Of a stretch of 39,144 nt of DNA, positions 1-7,562 are shown in pieces (position 1 is the first letter of the stretch; every line of letters starts with the position of its first letter). Source of the DNA: RGIG7949 sp045628845 (lineage in GTDB: Bacteria; Bacillota; Clostridia; Oscillospirales; Oscillospiraceae). The notes beneath the pieces were generated by a model. It had not been told where the DNA came from, did not search any database, and worked only from the letters and a program-made list of their open reading frames with translations. Both the position numbers and the translations under genes were made by a program. The stretch spans positions 1-39,144 of the forward strand of contig JAZQQE010000094.1 in the NCBI GenBank assembly GCA_045628845.1, read 5' to 3'.

Positions 1-1
1 G

Positions 2-484
2 CTCATGCGTGACTTCGGCTTCGTCCAGTCGCCCATGAACGCATTTATAACCAACCTCGGCCTCGAGAGCCTGCATCTGCGCATGAAGCGCCACTGCTCC
101 AACGCGCAGGCCATCGCTGAGATGCTCCACGATCACGAAAAGGTGAGCTGGATAAACTACTGCGGCCTTCCCGACAACAAGTATTACGAGAGAGCGAAGA
201 AGTATATGCCCAACGGCTCCTGCGGTGTCGTCTCCTTCGGCGTCAAGGGCGGCAGAGAGGGCGCGAGCCGATTCATGAGCGCTCTGAAGGTCGCCGCGAT
301 AGTGACTCACGTCGCCGACGCGCGCACCTGCGTCCTTCATCCCGCAACGACGACTCACCGTCAGATGAATGACGCCGAGCTCATCGCCGCCGGAGTAAGC
401 GCCGACCTCATAAGGCTCTCCGTCGGCATAGAGGACCCCGCCGATCTCATCGCGGACATCCGCAGCGCGCTGGAGGCCGTATGA
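2..484 (+). CDS. metY: O-acetylhomoserine sulfhydrylase, C-terminal part (partial)
   Basis: The 5' end of the gene lies outside the window; the frame is open from base 2. The visible 160 residues are the C-terminal domain of a PLP-dependent Cys/Met-metabolism enzyme. The stretch THVADARTCVLHPATTTHRQ is the family's conserved C-terminal active-site segment and is typical of the MetY branch, which makes homocysteine from O-acetylhomoserine and sulfide. The PLP lysine lies in the missing part. The stop codon overlaps the start of mrnC (ATGA), which implies coupled translation. A cystathionine gamma-synthase or lyase relative is less likely because of the MetY-like C-terminal spacing. Confidence 0.9.
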   Translation, partial: LMRDFGFVQSPMNAFITNLGLESLHLRMKRHCSNAQAIAEMLHDHEKVSWINYCGLPDNKYYERAKKYMPNGSCGVVSFGVKGGREGASRFMSALKVAAIVTHVADARTCVLHPATTTHRQMNDAELIAAGVSADLIRLSVGIEDPADLIADIRSALEAV

Positions 485-894
485 GCGAAACTATGCTGCG
501 GAGTGGGACCTGCGAGCCCGAAAAGCTCTCGAGCCTCGCCCTTGCCCACGTGGGAGACGCCGTATACGATCTGCTCGTGCGCACGAAGCTCACGACTGAC
601 GGCTCGCTGACGGCGGTCTCCCTGCATAAGGAGACCGTCGCACGCGTCAACGCCCGCGCACAGCACGAGGCCGCCGAGCGCATACTGCCCGTCCTAACCG
701 AGGAGGAGAGCGCGGTATACCGCAGGGCGCGGAACACGAAGGTCCATTCCGTGCCGAAAAACGCATCCCTTGCCGAGTACCACAGCGCGACGGGGCTCGA
801 AGCCCTGTTCGGCTGGCTTTGGCTCAAGGGCATGGACGGGCGCATAATGGAACTCTTTGAAATGATCACGGAGAAGAAGGATAATGGCGATTGA
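481..894 (+). CDS. mrnC: Mini-ribonuclease 3 (Mini-III)
   Basis: This 137-residue protein is an RNase III catalytic domain without a dsRNA-binding domain, as expected for Mini-III, which trims 23S rRNA precursors in Firmicutes. The N-terminal stretch ALAHVGDAVYDLLVR holds the acidic catalytic Asp of the RNase III signature. The central VHSVPKNASLAEYHS and the C-terminal EALFGWLWL segments match the family. GGAGG at 472-476 sits 4 nt before the ATG, and the start overlaps the metY stop by 4 nt. The 3' end overlaps rqcH by 11 nt, so the three genes form one operon. Confidence 0.93.
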   Translation: MSETMLRSGTCEPEKLSSLALAHVGDAVYDLLVRTKLTTDGSLTAVSLHKETVARVNARAQHEAAERILPVLTEEESAVYRRARNTKVHSVPKNASLAEYHSATGLEALFGWLWLKGMDGRIMELFEMITEKKDNGD

Positions 895-2611
895 TTCTCT
901 GACGCTGACCGCGGCTCTGCGGGAGCTTTCCGCAGACCTCACCGGCGCGCGTATAGACAAGATACAGCAGCCCGAGCGCGACGTACTGCTATTTACTGTG
1001 CGTACGCCCGCGTCCGGAAATAAAAAACTGCTCATATCCGCCGGGACGGGGAGCGCAAGGCTTCACTTCACGTCCATCGGCAGGGAGAATCCCGCTTCGC
1101 CGCCCATGTTCTGCATGCTTCTCCGCAAGCATCTGTCCGGGGCGCGCATAGCTTCGCTTGAACAGCCGTACCTTGAAAGGATGTGCATCCTGCATCTCGA
1201 GACCGTCGATCAGCTCGGGAGAACGGTGCCGATGTCACTCATCGTCGAGATGATGGGCAGGAACTCGAATATAGTCCTTTGCGGAGATGATGGGCGCATC
1301 ATCGACTGCATTAGGAAAGTCGATTCGGATATGTCCGATAAGCGTCAGGTGTTGCCGGGCCTCTTTTACAGGGTCCCGCCCGCAGATGAGAAAAACGACC
1401 TCTTCACCATGGGCCACGAAGAGCTCACGGCACTCTGTGCCGGCGCCTCCGGCGAGGTGCAGAGCTGGATACGCGATACGTTCACGGGTTTTTCGCCCCT
1501 CATGGGCAGGGAGGCCGCCTTCCGCTGCGCAGGCGCGGCTGACGCCGTATTCCCGGATGTGCCCGAAGATTTTCCCGTGCGTCTCAAAGCCTTCGCCTCC
1601 GAGGTCACGGAGAGCGCCGCGCCGTACGTCCTCATGGAGGGCGATAGGCGCACAGACATAAGCTGTATCCCCGTTTTGCAGTACGGGCAGCTCCGCACCT
1701 CCGTACGCGAGGATAGCTTTTCCGCGCTTCTCGACCGTTTCTACACGGGAAACGAGCAGGCAAAGCGCAGCGCCCAGCGCGCGCAGACGACCGTGAAAGC
1801 CATAACGAACCTGCGTGACCGTACGGCGCGTAAGCTCCTGTATCAGGCCGAAGAACTCAAATCGACGGAGGACAGGGAACAGCTGCGCAGATGCGGGGAC
1901 ATCATCCAGGCGAATATCTACCGCATAGAGCGCGGCGCGCGCCGCCTCGTCGCAGAGGACTTTTATGCCGAGGAGCCGTGCGAGATAGAGATAGAGCTTG
2001 ATCCGAAGCTCTCACCGCATAAGAACGCCGAGAAATACTACAAAAGGTATACCAAGGCGAAGAACGCCCGTATCGCGCTGACGGAACAGATGCGCGAGGG
2101 CGAAAAGGAGCTCGCGTACCTTGAAAGCGTGCTCGACGAGCTCTCGAGGGTCTCCGGCGAGCGGGAGCTCGAGGAGATACGCGGCGAGCTCATCGAGGGC
2201 GGATACATCCGCGAGAAGGAGAAAAAGCAGAAGCAAAACGTCGGAGCGCCGCTGCGCTTCACGTCGTCCTCCGGAAAGACCATAATGGTCGGCAAAAACA
2301 ACCGGCAGAACGATAACCTGACCTTCAAGACCGCCTTCCGCAGCGATATGTGGCTCCACGTGCAGAAGATCCACGGAGCGCACGTCATCATCTCGTCCGA
2401 CGAAGTGGACGATGCGACGCTGCTCGAAGCGGCATCGCTCGCGGCATATTATTCGCAGGGCAGGGGAGCGGGACAGGTCGACGTCGATTACACTCGCGCA
2501 CGGAACGTCAAAAAGCCCTCCGGCGCAAAGCCCGGAATGGTCATATATGCTGACTACAAGACAGTCCGCGTAAGCCCGGATGACGCCCTGAAGCTGATAG
2601 GAGATAAGTAA
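884..2611 (+). CDS. rqcH: RqcH/NFACT-family ribosome quality control protein (Rqc2 homologue)
   Basis: The 575-residue protein has the NFACT layout: an N-terminal NFACT-N domain (about 1-220) with the EMMGRNSNIVL segment, a helical and coiled-coil middle rich in Lys/Glu (about 290-440), and the C-terminal NFACT-R domain beginning near GKTIMVGKNNRQNDNLTFK with the MWLHV motif. RqcH binds stalled 50S subunits carrying peptidyl-tRNA and recruits tRNA-Ala to add C-terminal alanine tails that mark the peptide for proteolysis. Older annotation calls it fibronectin-binding protein. The start lies inside mrnC with a GGAGAAG site 7 nt upstream. It is the last gene of its operon, followed directly by a terminator. 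Confidence 0.93.
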   Translation: MAIDSLTLTAALRELSADLTGARIDKIQQPERDVLLFTVRTPASGNKKLLISAGTGSARLHFTSIGRENPASPPMFCMLLRKHLSGARIASLEQPYLERMCILHLETVDQLGRTVPMSLIVEMMGRNSNIVLCGDDGRIIDCIRKVDSDMSDKRQVLPGLFYRVPPADEKNDLFTMGHEELTALCAGASGEVQSWIRDTFTGFSPLMGREAAFRCAGAADAVFPDVPEDFPVRLKAFASEVTESAAPYVLMEGDRRTDISCIPVLQYGQLRTSVREDSFSALLDRFYTGNEQAKRSAQRAQTTVKAITNLRDRTARKLLYQAEELKSTEDREQLRRCGDIIQANIYRIERGARRLVAEDFYAEEPCEIEIELDPKLSPHKNAEKYYKRYTKAKNARIALTEQMREGEKELAYLESVLDELSRVSGERELEEIRGELIEGGYIREKEKKQKQNVGAPLRFTSSSGKTIMVGKNNRQNDNLTFKTAFRSDMWLHVQKIHGAHVIISSDEVDDATLLEAASLAAYYSQGRGAGQVDVDYTRARNVKKPSGAKPGMVIYADYKTVRVSPDDALKLIGDK

Positions 2612-2641
2612 AAAACGGAGGGTATTACCCTCCGTTTTTTT
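2610..2641. terminator. Bidirectional intrinsic terminator between rqcH and the SLH gene
   Basis: A perfect 9-bp stem (ACGGAGGGT / ACCCTCCGT, loop ATT) is flanked by an A-run on the left and a T-run on the right, so it can terminate transcription on both strands. It sits between the convergent ends of rqcH (+) and the SLH protein gene (-). Confidence 0.93.
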
Positions 2642-3626
2642 ATTTAGCCCAGCTCAGCAGGGAAGAGTCGTCGCCTCGCTCCTCGATGAGCCGTATCGCT
2701 GCGCAGAGCATTTCGGCTGCTTCTCCGCGCGTGAGAGGCTTCCCGCTCATGCCGCTGATGATGTTGCAGGAAGAGAGATTGGCCACTGCCTGCACGGCCC
2801 ACACGGGCGCGTACGAGGCTTCGTCAAATACCGAAACGCTGACGACGTCGGTGATCCCGAGAACGTTATTGAGCATCACCGCTGCCTCGAAAGAGGATAT
2901 CTCGGAGTCCGCCGAGAAGACGGGGCTCCCGCTGCTGTCGGGGTAACCCGTGATGAGCCCGTACATGAGCGCGGCCGATACGTAGGGCTTGACCCACGCA
3001 GGCATCTCGCCGTCATCGTAAAAGCCCGTCCGTGTGATTCCGGTCAGCGGCTCGGCGTCGGCGAGCTCCATGCACATCGCGAGAAATTCGCCTCTCGTCA
3101 TCGGCTCGTCCGCTCCGAAATGATAGCAGTCACCGATGCGCCGGCCCGTATATATCCCGTACTCCGCGAGCATTATGGCGGCGCAGGGGTCGTCCTCCGG
3201 ACTAACGTCGGGATAGCTTACGTCCGTGTCCTGCTTCTCGATCTTGATGGAGACGGTCGCCTCCGGCGAGACATTGCCGCACTCGTCGGCCGCCGTGTAG
3301 GTGAAGGAGTCTTTTCCGCGCTTACCGTCCGCGGGCGTATAGATGAAGCACGCTCCGTCGACAGTCACCGTGCCCTTCTTCGGCTGTTCCGCGACCTTGA
3401 AGGTCATGGCCTCGCCTGCCGTCGAGCGCGCTCTGAATTCGCCCTTTACGGGGACGCCCCTGTAAGTCGTGATGCTGATATCCTCCGCTATGGGAGCTAT
3501 GTGTTCCCCGTGCGGCGTTACCGTGACGCTTTCGACGCCGACTGCGACCGAGGCGACGCAGAGCGTGCCGAAGAGCATAACAGCCGCCAGACAGAGGGAA
3601 AGAACTCTTTTTACAGTCCTTTTCAA
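2640..3626 (-). CDS. Secreted protein with Ig-like domain and S-layer homology (SLH) repeats
   Basis: The 328-residue protein starts with a signal peptide (KRTVKR, then a hydrophobic run to about residue 30). A bacterial Ig/cadherin-like domain follows (about 38-130; GTVTVDGACFIYTPADG and DSFTYTAADECGN are typical). SLH-type repeats fill about 140-320, each with a TRGEFLAM/TRGEAAEM helix. SLH domains usually bind pyruvylated cell-wall polymers, so it is probably surface-anchored. The start codon appears to be TTG (3626-3624), with GGGAGG (3640-3635) 8 nt upstream; this RBS is part of the long hairpin described separately. A later ATG in frame would delete the signal peptide, so TTG is preferred. 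Confidence 0.85.
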   Translation of the reverse strand: MKRTVKRVLSLCLAAVMLFGTLCVASVAVGVESVTVTPHGEHIAPIAEDISITTYRGVPVKGEFRARSTAGEAMTFKVAEQPKKGTVTVDGACFIYTPADGKRGKDSFTYTAADECGNVSPEATVSIKIEKQDTDVSYPDVSPEDDPCAAIMLAEYGIYTGRRIGDCYHFGADEPMTRGEFLAMCMELADAEPLTGITRTGFYDDGEMPAWVKPYVSAALMYGLITGYPDSSGSPVFSADSEISSFEAAVMLNNVLGITDVVSVSVFDEASYAPVWAVQAVANLSSCNIISGMSGKPLTRGEAAEMLCAAIRLIEERGDDSSLLSWAK

Positions 3627-3634
3627 AATAAAAA

Positions 3635-3683
3635 CCTCCCGCTAAGAATATGACTTTCGTCAAGGATATTCTTAGCAGGGAGG
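3635..3683 (-). terminator. Long hairpin: terminator of the GDSL-DUF4358 unit that also contains the SLH gene's RBS
   Basis: Read on the minus strand, CCTCCC-T-GCTAAGAATA pairs with TATTCTTAGC-GGGAGG with one bulged base. The apex contains a further TGAC-GAAA-GTCA hairpin with a GNRA tetraloop. The 3' arm runs straight into TTTTTATTTT. This has the form of an intrinsic terminator for the gene upstream on this strand. The last six bases of the 3' arm (GGGAGG) are also the only good ribosome binding site for the SLH gene. Confidence 0.8.
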
Positions 3684-3688
3684 CCTGA

Positions 3689-3694
3689 ATTATA
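3689..3694 (-). promoter_or_regulatory. Possible -10 box for the SLH gene
   Basis: A perfect TATAAT lies on the minus strand immediately before the long hairpin, with only a weak -35 (GCAAAA at 17 nt). If used, the mRNA would begin at about the first base of the hairpin's 5' arm, giving the SLH gene a leader made almost wholly of that hairpin. Confidence 0.4.
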
Positions 3695-3708
3695 CTTTGG
3701 ATCGCGAT

Positions 3709-4194
3709 TTATTTTGCGAGAGCCTGGTCGAACGCGGCAAAAGCGCCGATGCGGGATTCCTCGTCGAGTATCGCGTACATGACGTAGAGCCCGTCTGCCT
3801 TGGCGACGGCGGCTTCGAGCTTCGGCTTTTCCTCGGGCATATACTCGTTCATCCAAGTATCGCGGCGGAGCTCAAGGTAAGCCTCGACCTCCTTCAGCGC
3901 AGCCTTGGAATCCTTGCCCGAAGCTTTGAATATGCCGAATTCGTCGATGGTCGAGCCGTAGGGATTGATATACACGGCGTAGTCAGAGAAAAGGGAGAGG
4001 TCCATCTTCATGGCGCCGGTGATATATGAGTCATCCATGGCAGCCATGTTATCGGAGTCGATTATCGCCTCCGTCACCTTGCCGCAGAGTTCGGAAACGG
4101 GAACGTCGTCACGGTAGTTCCCGCCGCCGCAGGCGGCAAACAAAGCGAGAACGATAAGCGCGGCGATGATAAGGAATACGTAAAGCTTTTTCAT
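3709..4194 (-). CDS. DUF4358 domain lipoprotein
   Basis: The 161-residue protein begins with a lipoprotein signal peptide (hydrophobic run ending in LFAAC, lipidated Cys near residue 22). A DUF4358-like domain follows, recognisable by VSELCGKVTEAI near the start and a C-terminal part with LELRRDTWMNEYMPEE. The domain has no established function and is common in Clostridia. GGAGG lies 7 nt before the ATG. It is 18 nt downstream of the GDSL hydrolase gene on the same strand, so the two are very likely co-transcribed. Both are predicted to be lipid-anchored outside the membrane and may act on the cell envelope together; that is inference. Confidence 0.8.
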   Translation of the reverse strand: MKKLYVFLIIAALIVLALFAACGGGNYRDDVPVSELCGKVTEAIIDSDNMAAMDDSYITGAMKMDLSLFSDYAVYINPYGSTIDEFGIFKASGKDSKAALKEVEAYLELRRDTWMNEYMPEEKPKLEAAVAKADGLYVMYAILDEESRIGAFAAFDQALAK

Positions 4195-4212
4195 TAGTTG
4201 ACCTCCGGATTG

Positions 4213-5088
4213 TCAGACCCAGCCGTGAGTGCGGATATAATTCGTAACGATGCCGAATGAGACCTCATTGAGATGCAGGCCGTCGCCGTTCTGGTATTCC
4301 TGCGGGAGCCAGCCGCCCTCGCCAGCGAGCACGCTCGTGGTGTCAAGATAGCGGCACCCGGTCTCCTCTGCAACGGCGAGGACCCATTTGTTCGCTTCGG
4401 TAATGTTCGTGTTATTTATGGAGCTGAGATATTCGTAAGTGGACGCGACGGGGAAGATGGACTGCAGGATGATCTTCGTATCGGGGCTTATTGCCTTTAT
4501 GTCGTTTACGAGGGAGGAGTACTCGGACTTGAAGTAGTCCTCATCCATGAAGGAAACGCCGTTGACTCCGAGCGTTATGACCATCATTTCGGGCTTCGTG
4601 CGCTCGACGGCGTCGCGGATGGGTATCTCCTCGCCCGTGGGGGGATAGACGATGGTCGCGAAGCCCTGATAGGATAGGGTCAGCGTGCCGCTCGACGGTG
4701 TCCATACCTGCTGCGTGTCCTTTCCGCCGCTGAGGACTCCGTAGTACTTCATGCCGTACGTCGTGGAGTCTCCGAGGAATATGATCTTGTCAAGATATTC
4801 CTGACCCATATCCTCCGTCTCGGCCAGTACGGTCGCAGGCGGCTGCGGCGGGAGCTCCTCGGTAGGCTCGGGAGTCATCTCGGGAGCGTCCGGCGTGCCG
4901 GGGACGTCGGGAACGTCGGGAATATCCGGCGCTTCGGGAGCGGGGGATTCGGTGCCGGGCAGAACGATGAAATGATCGACCGAAGTCGTATCGGGCTTTC
5001 TCACGACGTGCGTCGAGCAGGAGCTCAGCAGGAGCGCCGCGAGGCATAGAGCCGGGATGCAAAGCAGTTTTTTATGTTTTGATACCAT
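4213..5088 (-). CDS. SGNH/GDSL-family hydrolase lipoprotein
   Basis: The 291-residue protein has a lipoprotein signal (L21-S-S-C24), then a Pro/Asp/Glu-rich linker of short repeats (about 46-85, units such as PDIPDVPDVPG) and an SGNH hydrolase domain. Block I is FLGDST with the nucleophile Ser108; block III is GVNG (about 174-177); block V is DGLHLN with Asp269 and His272. The family contains esterases and acyl-transferring or deacetylating enzymes acting on lipids and polysaccharides. Its cell-surface location and partner lipoprotein suggest a cell-wall glycan substrate, but the sequence does not show which. The linker probably spans the wall. Confidence 0.85.
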   Translation of the reverse strand: MVSKHKKLLCIPALCLAALLLSSCSTHVVRKPDTTSVDHFIVLPGTESPAPEAPDIPDVPDVPGTPDAPEMTPEPTEELPPQPPATVLAETEDMGQEYLDKIIFLGDSTTYGMKYYGVLSGGKDTQQVWTPSSGTLTLSYQGFATIVYPPTGEEIPIRDAVERTKPEMMVITLGVNGVSFMDEDYFKSEYSSLVNDIKAISPDTKIILQSIFPVASTYEYLSSINNTNITEANKWVLAVAEETGCRYLDTTSVLAGEGGWLPQEYQNGDGLHLNEVSFGIVTNYIRTHGWV

Positions 5089-5117
5089 AAAAATACACCG
5101 CCTTTCGTGTTCTTTGG

Positions 5118-5146
5118 ATTATAACATATCATTTTTGCGTTTACAA
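5118..5146 (-). promoter_or_regulatory. Promoter of the GDSL-DUF4358 unit
   Basis: On the minus strand, TTGTAA (5146-5141), a 17-nt spacer and TATAAT (5123-5118) form a good housekeeping promoter about 30 nt before the GDSL hydrolase start. Confidence 0.7.
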
Positions 5147-5170
5147 CTTCAAAGTTCGCGTTTTGATATC

Positions 5171-5199
5171 TTTACTTTTACGATTTAATGTGGTAATAT
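5171..5199 (+). promoter_or_regulatory. Promoter of the YerC-like gene
   Basis: TTTACT, a 17-nt spacer and TAATAT with a TG-rich upstream edge give a plausible housekeeping promoter about 35 nt before the GTG start. It faces away from the GDSL promoter. Confidence 0.55.
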
Positions 5200-5237
5200 A
5201 TACAAAAATTCTGATTTTATAAGCGGAGGGCGCACAC

Positions 5238-5543
5238 GTGAGAAAAAATTATCAGAAAGAACGCAACCTCGAAATGTATAAGGCCGTCCTTGAACTCAAA
5301 ACGGTCGACGAATGCAAGGCGTTTTTCGATGATCTTTGCAGTATAACCGAGATACTTGCAATGGAGCAGCGCTTCGAGGTCGCCCGTCTGCTGTATCAGG
5401 ACAAAATATACAGCGATATCATGGAGAAGACGGGTGCATCTAGCGCGATAATCAGCCGTGTCAACAGAAGCCTGCAGACCGGCGCCGGCGGATACAGTCT
5501 CGTTTTCGATCGCCTTGCCGAGGAAGGCAAAGACAAGGAATGA
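5238..5543 (+). CDS. YerC/YecD-family TrpR-related DNA-binding protein
   Basis: The 101-residue protein is the TrpR-like helical fold seen in YerC/YecD. LKTVDECKAFFDDLCSITEI is the family's N-terminal helix pair, and EKTGASSAIISRVNRSLQ is the helix-turn-helix. Members are presumed transcriptional regulators with unknown targets. The start is GTG, chosen because GGAGGG (5225-5230) lies 7 nt upstream. The stop overlaps the next start by 4 nt, so the methyltransferase is translated in tandem. Confidence 0.88.
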   Translation: MRKNYQKERNLEMYKAVLELKTVDECKAFFDDLCSITEILAMEQRFEVARLLYQDKIYSDIMEKTGASSAIISRVNRSLQTGAGGYSLVFDRLAEEGKDKE

Positions 5544-6283
5544 CGACGTACCGTGAGCTTGCCGGCAGCTACGACGGGCTTCAGAGCGACGTGGATTACG
5601 GGAAGCTCGCCGCATCCTGCGCAGAGCTCTTCAAGGCGTCTGCGCGTGACGTGGAGACGGTGCTCGACCTCGCCTGCGGGACGGGGTCGCTCCTTTTCGA
5701 ATTCGCCGCGATGGGCTACGAGACCATCGGAACGGACGGGTCGGAGGAGATGCTGTCGATAGCTGCCCAAAAGTCCCTGGACCTTGCTCCGGAGCTTGTC
5801 CGTCCGCTGCTGCTCAATCAGATGATGGAGGAGCTCGATCTGTACGGGACGGTCGACGCCGCCGTGTGCACGCTCGACGGGCTGAACTATCTTGACTCGC
5901 AGGCTTTGACCGAGACGTTCAGGCGGCTCGCTCTCTTCATTGCTCCGGGCGGCGTCCTCATATTCGACGTCGACACGCTCGAAAAGTTCCGCGCGATGGA
6001 CGGGAGCACCTTCGCCAGCGAGAGCGAGGACGCGCTGTGTCTGTGGCGCTGCTGGTTCGACGAGGAGGCCGGCGAATGCGGCATAGATATGGACGTATTC
6101 CGCAGGGAAGGGCGGCTTTGGTCGCGCTCGGAGGAGGAGCATCTGGAACACTACCACCCGAAGGAAAACGTATCGGATATGCTCACAGCCGCAGGGTTTA
6201 CGGTGCTTGACGTGCTTGACGGATATCCCGGGGCGCTTGCCGACGGGGACGGGACACGCCACGTATTCGTGTGCAGACGCTGA
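5540..6283 (+). CDS. Class I SAM-dependent methyltransferase
   Basis: The 247-residue protein shows the Rossmann-type motif I VLDLACGTGSLLFEFA, then the acidic end of strand 2 in TIGTDGSEEML, and a motif IV region around VDAAVCTLDGLNYL. It is most like the small-molecule or YqeM/UbiE-like methyltransferases often found next to YerC in Clostridia. The substrate cannot be read from the sequence. It overlaps the YerC-like gene by 4 nt and has no terminator of its own before the tRNA promoter. Confidence 0.8.
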   Translation: MTTYRELAGSYDGLQSDVDYGKLAASCAELFKASARDVETVLDLACGTGSLLFEFAAMGYETIGTDGSEEMLSIAAQKSLDLAPELVRPLLLNQMMEELDLYGTVDAAVCTLDGLNYLDSQALTETFRRLALFIAPGGVLIFDVDTLEKFRAMDGSTFASESEDALCLWRCWFDEEAGECGIDMDVFRREGRLWSRSEEEHLEHYHPKENVSDMLTAAGFTVLDVLDGYPGALADGDGTRHVFVCRR

Positions 6284-6313
6284 AAAGTTTTTTGCCAAAA
6301 ACGAAAAAAAGTG

Positions 6314-6342
6314 TTGACATTTACGGCGGCCTGTTGTATTAT
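6314..6342 (+). promoter_or_regulatory. Promoter of the tRNA cluster
   Basis: TTGACA (6314-6319), a 17-nt spacer and TATTAT (6337-6342) lie about 50 nt before the first tRNA. The -35 is consensus, as expected for a stable RNA operon. Confidence 0.85.
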
Positions 6343-6390
6343 TCAACACGCCGCCAAGAACAGCAGATGTTGATTCAGGGGTTTGTTCGG

Positions 6391-6467
6391 GGGAGCATAG
6401 CTCAGCTGGTTAGAGCACATGCCTTACAAGCATGGGGTCACAGGTTCGAGCCCTGTTGTTCCCACCA
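6391..6467 (+). tRNA. tRNA-Val (anticodon TAC)
   Basis: The cloverleaf is complete: acceptor GGGAGCA/TGTTCCC, D-arm GCTC...GAGC, anticodon stem CATGC/GCATG with loop CTTACAA (anticodon TAC), T-loop TTCGAGC. The 3' CCA is encoded (6465-6467). Confidence 0.96.
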
Positions 6468-6532
6468 AGCTTTTTCCGTAGGCTTGGCGGGGCGCTCCAC
6501 AAGCCTTCTGCCGAGTTCGGGGCAAGAGATAC

Positions 6533-6609
6533 GGCTCAGTAGTTCAGTTGGTTAGAACGCCAGCCTGTCACGCTGGAGGTCGACGGTTCGAGCCCGTTCT
6601 GAGTCGCCA
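6533..6609 (+). tRNA. tRNA-Asp (anticodon GTC)
   Basis: Acceptor GGCTCAG pairs with CTGAGTC. The anticodon stem CCAGC/GCTGG encloses CTGTCAC (anticodon GTC), and the T-loop is TTCGAGC. The CCA end is encoded. Confidence 0.96.
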
Positions 6610-6659
6610 AAAGCGTACGGAGGCCGGTACAATAACCGGCTTCCGGCCGCAAACAAAAT

Positions 6660-6735
6660 GCCTCTGTAGCTCAGTAGGTAGAGCAGCGGATTGAAAATCC
6701 GCGTGTCGTTGGTTCAACTCCGACCGGAGGCACCA
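6660..6735 (+). tRNA. tRNA-Phe (anticodon GAA)
   Basis: Acceptor GCCTCTG pairs with CGGAGGC (one wobble). The anticodon stem GCGGA/TCCGC encloses TTGAAAA (anticodon GAA), and the T-loop is TTCAACT. The CCA end is encoded. Confidence 0.96.
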
Positions 6736-6777
6736 CAAAATAACGCTTCGCCTTGTCACGGCGGTGTTTATAAATAA

Positions 6778-6853
6778 GCGGGCATAGCTCATTTGGCAGA
6801 GCGCCACCTTGCCAAGGTGGAGGTAGCGAGTTCGAATCTCGTTGCCCGCTCCA
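6778..6853 (+). tRNA. tRNA-Gly (anticodon GCC)
   Basis: Acceptor GCGGGCA pairs with TGCCCGC. The anticodon stem CCACC/GGTGG encloses TTGCCAA (anticodon GCC), and the T-loop is TTCGAAT. The CCA end is encoded and runs directly into the terminator. Confidence 0.96.
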
Positions 6854-6885
6854 AAAAAGACGGTTTCAAATGAAACCGTCTTTTT
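6853..6885. terminator. Terminator of the tRNA cluster
   Basis: GACGGTTTCA pairs with TGAAACCGTC, with an A-run before and a T-run after. It can act on both strands, so it may also stop transcripts from the cotJ unit arriving from the right. Confidence 0.92.
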
Positions 6886-6912
6886 CCGTTTCTGTGAAGT
6901 TTTTCAGATAGG

Positions 6913-6947
6913 GGAGACGCGGCATATACCGCGCCTCCTTTTATTTT
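6913..6947 (+). terminator. Second terminator-like hairpin after the tRNAs
   Basis: GGAG-A-CGCGG pairs with CCGCG-C-CTCC around loop CATATA (one A-C mismatch), followed by TTTTATTTT on the plus strand. It is a backup terminator for the tRNA operon, close to the convergent end of cotJC. Confidence 0.65.
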
Positions 6948-6956
6948 ATCTTAATC

Positions 6957-7562
6957 TTATTTGGCGGGCTTGTCGAAAGCCGGGTTCACCGCGTAGACGT
7001 TTTTCTGATCCATGCGCTGCGTGGCAAGCTGCATCGCTTCGCCGAACCTCTGGAAATGCACTATCTCGCGTTCGCGCAGGAAGCGTATGACCTGATTTAC
7101 GTCGGGGTCGTCCGAGAGGCGCAGTATGTTGTCATACGTCGTACGCGCTTTCTGCTCGGCTGCCATGTTCTCCGCAAGGTCCGTTATGACGTCGCCCTTT
7201 ACCGCCATCGACGCGGCGCTCCACGGGAAGCCGGACGCCGCTGTCGGATAAACACCCGTCGTGTGGTCGACGAAATATGCGTCAAAGCCCGCTGTCTTCG
7301 CCTGCTCCTCGGTGAGATTGCGCGTGAGCTGGTGCACGATCGCGCCTATCATTTCAAGATGGCCGAGCTCCTCCGTGCCTATATCCGTCAGAAGACCTTT
7401 CAGCTCGGGATAAGGCATCGAGTAGCGCTGGCTGAGATAGCGCAGGGAAGCGCCGAGCTCGCCGTCGGGCCCGCCGTACTGTGAGATAATTATCGCGGCG
7501 AGCTTCGGATTGGTGTTTTTGATATTGACGGGGAATTGCAGCTTTTTCTGATATACGAACAT
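6957..7562 (-). CDS. cotJC: Spore coat protein CotJC (manganese catalase family)
   Basis: The 201-residue protein belongs to the Mn-catalase-like ferritin fold. The metal-binding carboxylate and His pattern is visible in IGTEELGHLEMIG and in the later REREIVHFQRFGEAM. CotJC is a mother-cell protein incorporated into the spore coat; catalase-type activity is possible but not proven by sequence. The ATG at 7562 is chosen because AGGAGGAG lies just upstream and the protein begins MFVYQKKLQFP, as in family members. Its start overlaps the stop of the CotJA-CotJB gene by one base (TAATG), so translation is coupled. Confidence 0.92.
   Translation of the reverse strand: MFVYQKKLQFPVNIKNTNPKLAAIIISQYGGPDGELGASLRYLSQRYSMPYPELKGLLTDIGTEELGHLEMIGAIVHQLTRNLTEEQAKTAGFDAYFVDHTTGVYPTAASGFPWSAASMAVKGDVITDLAENMAAEQKARTTYDNILRLSDDPDVNQVIRFLREREIVHFQRFGEAMQLATQRMDQKNVYAVNPAFDKPAK

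Noticed and set aside
6284..6390. Possible small RNA between the methyltransferase and tRNA-Val
   Set aside because: The stretch is explained by the tRNA promoter and leader; no stable independent fold or terminator is seen.
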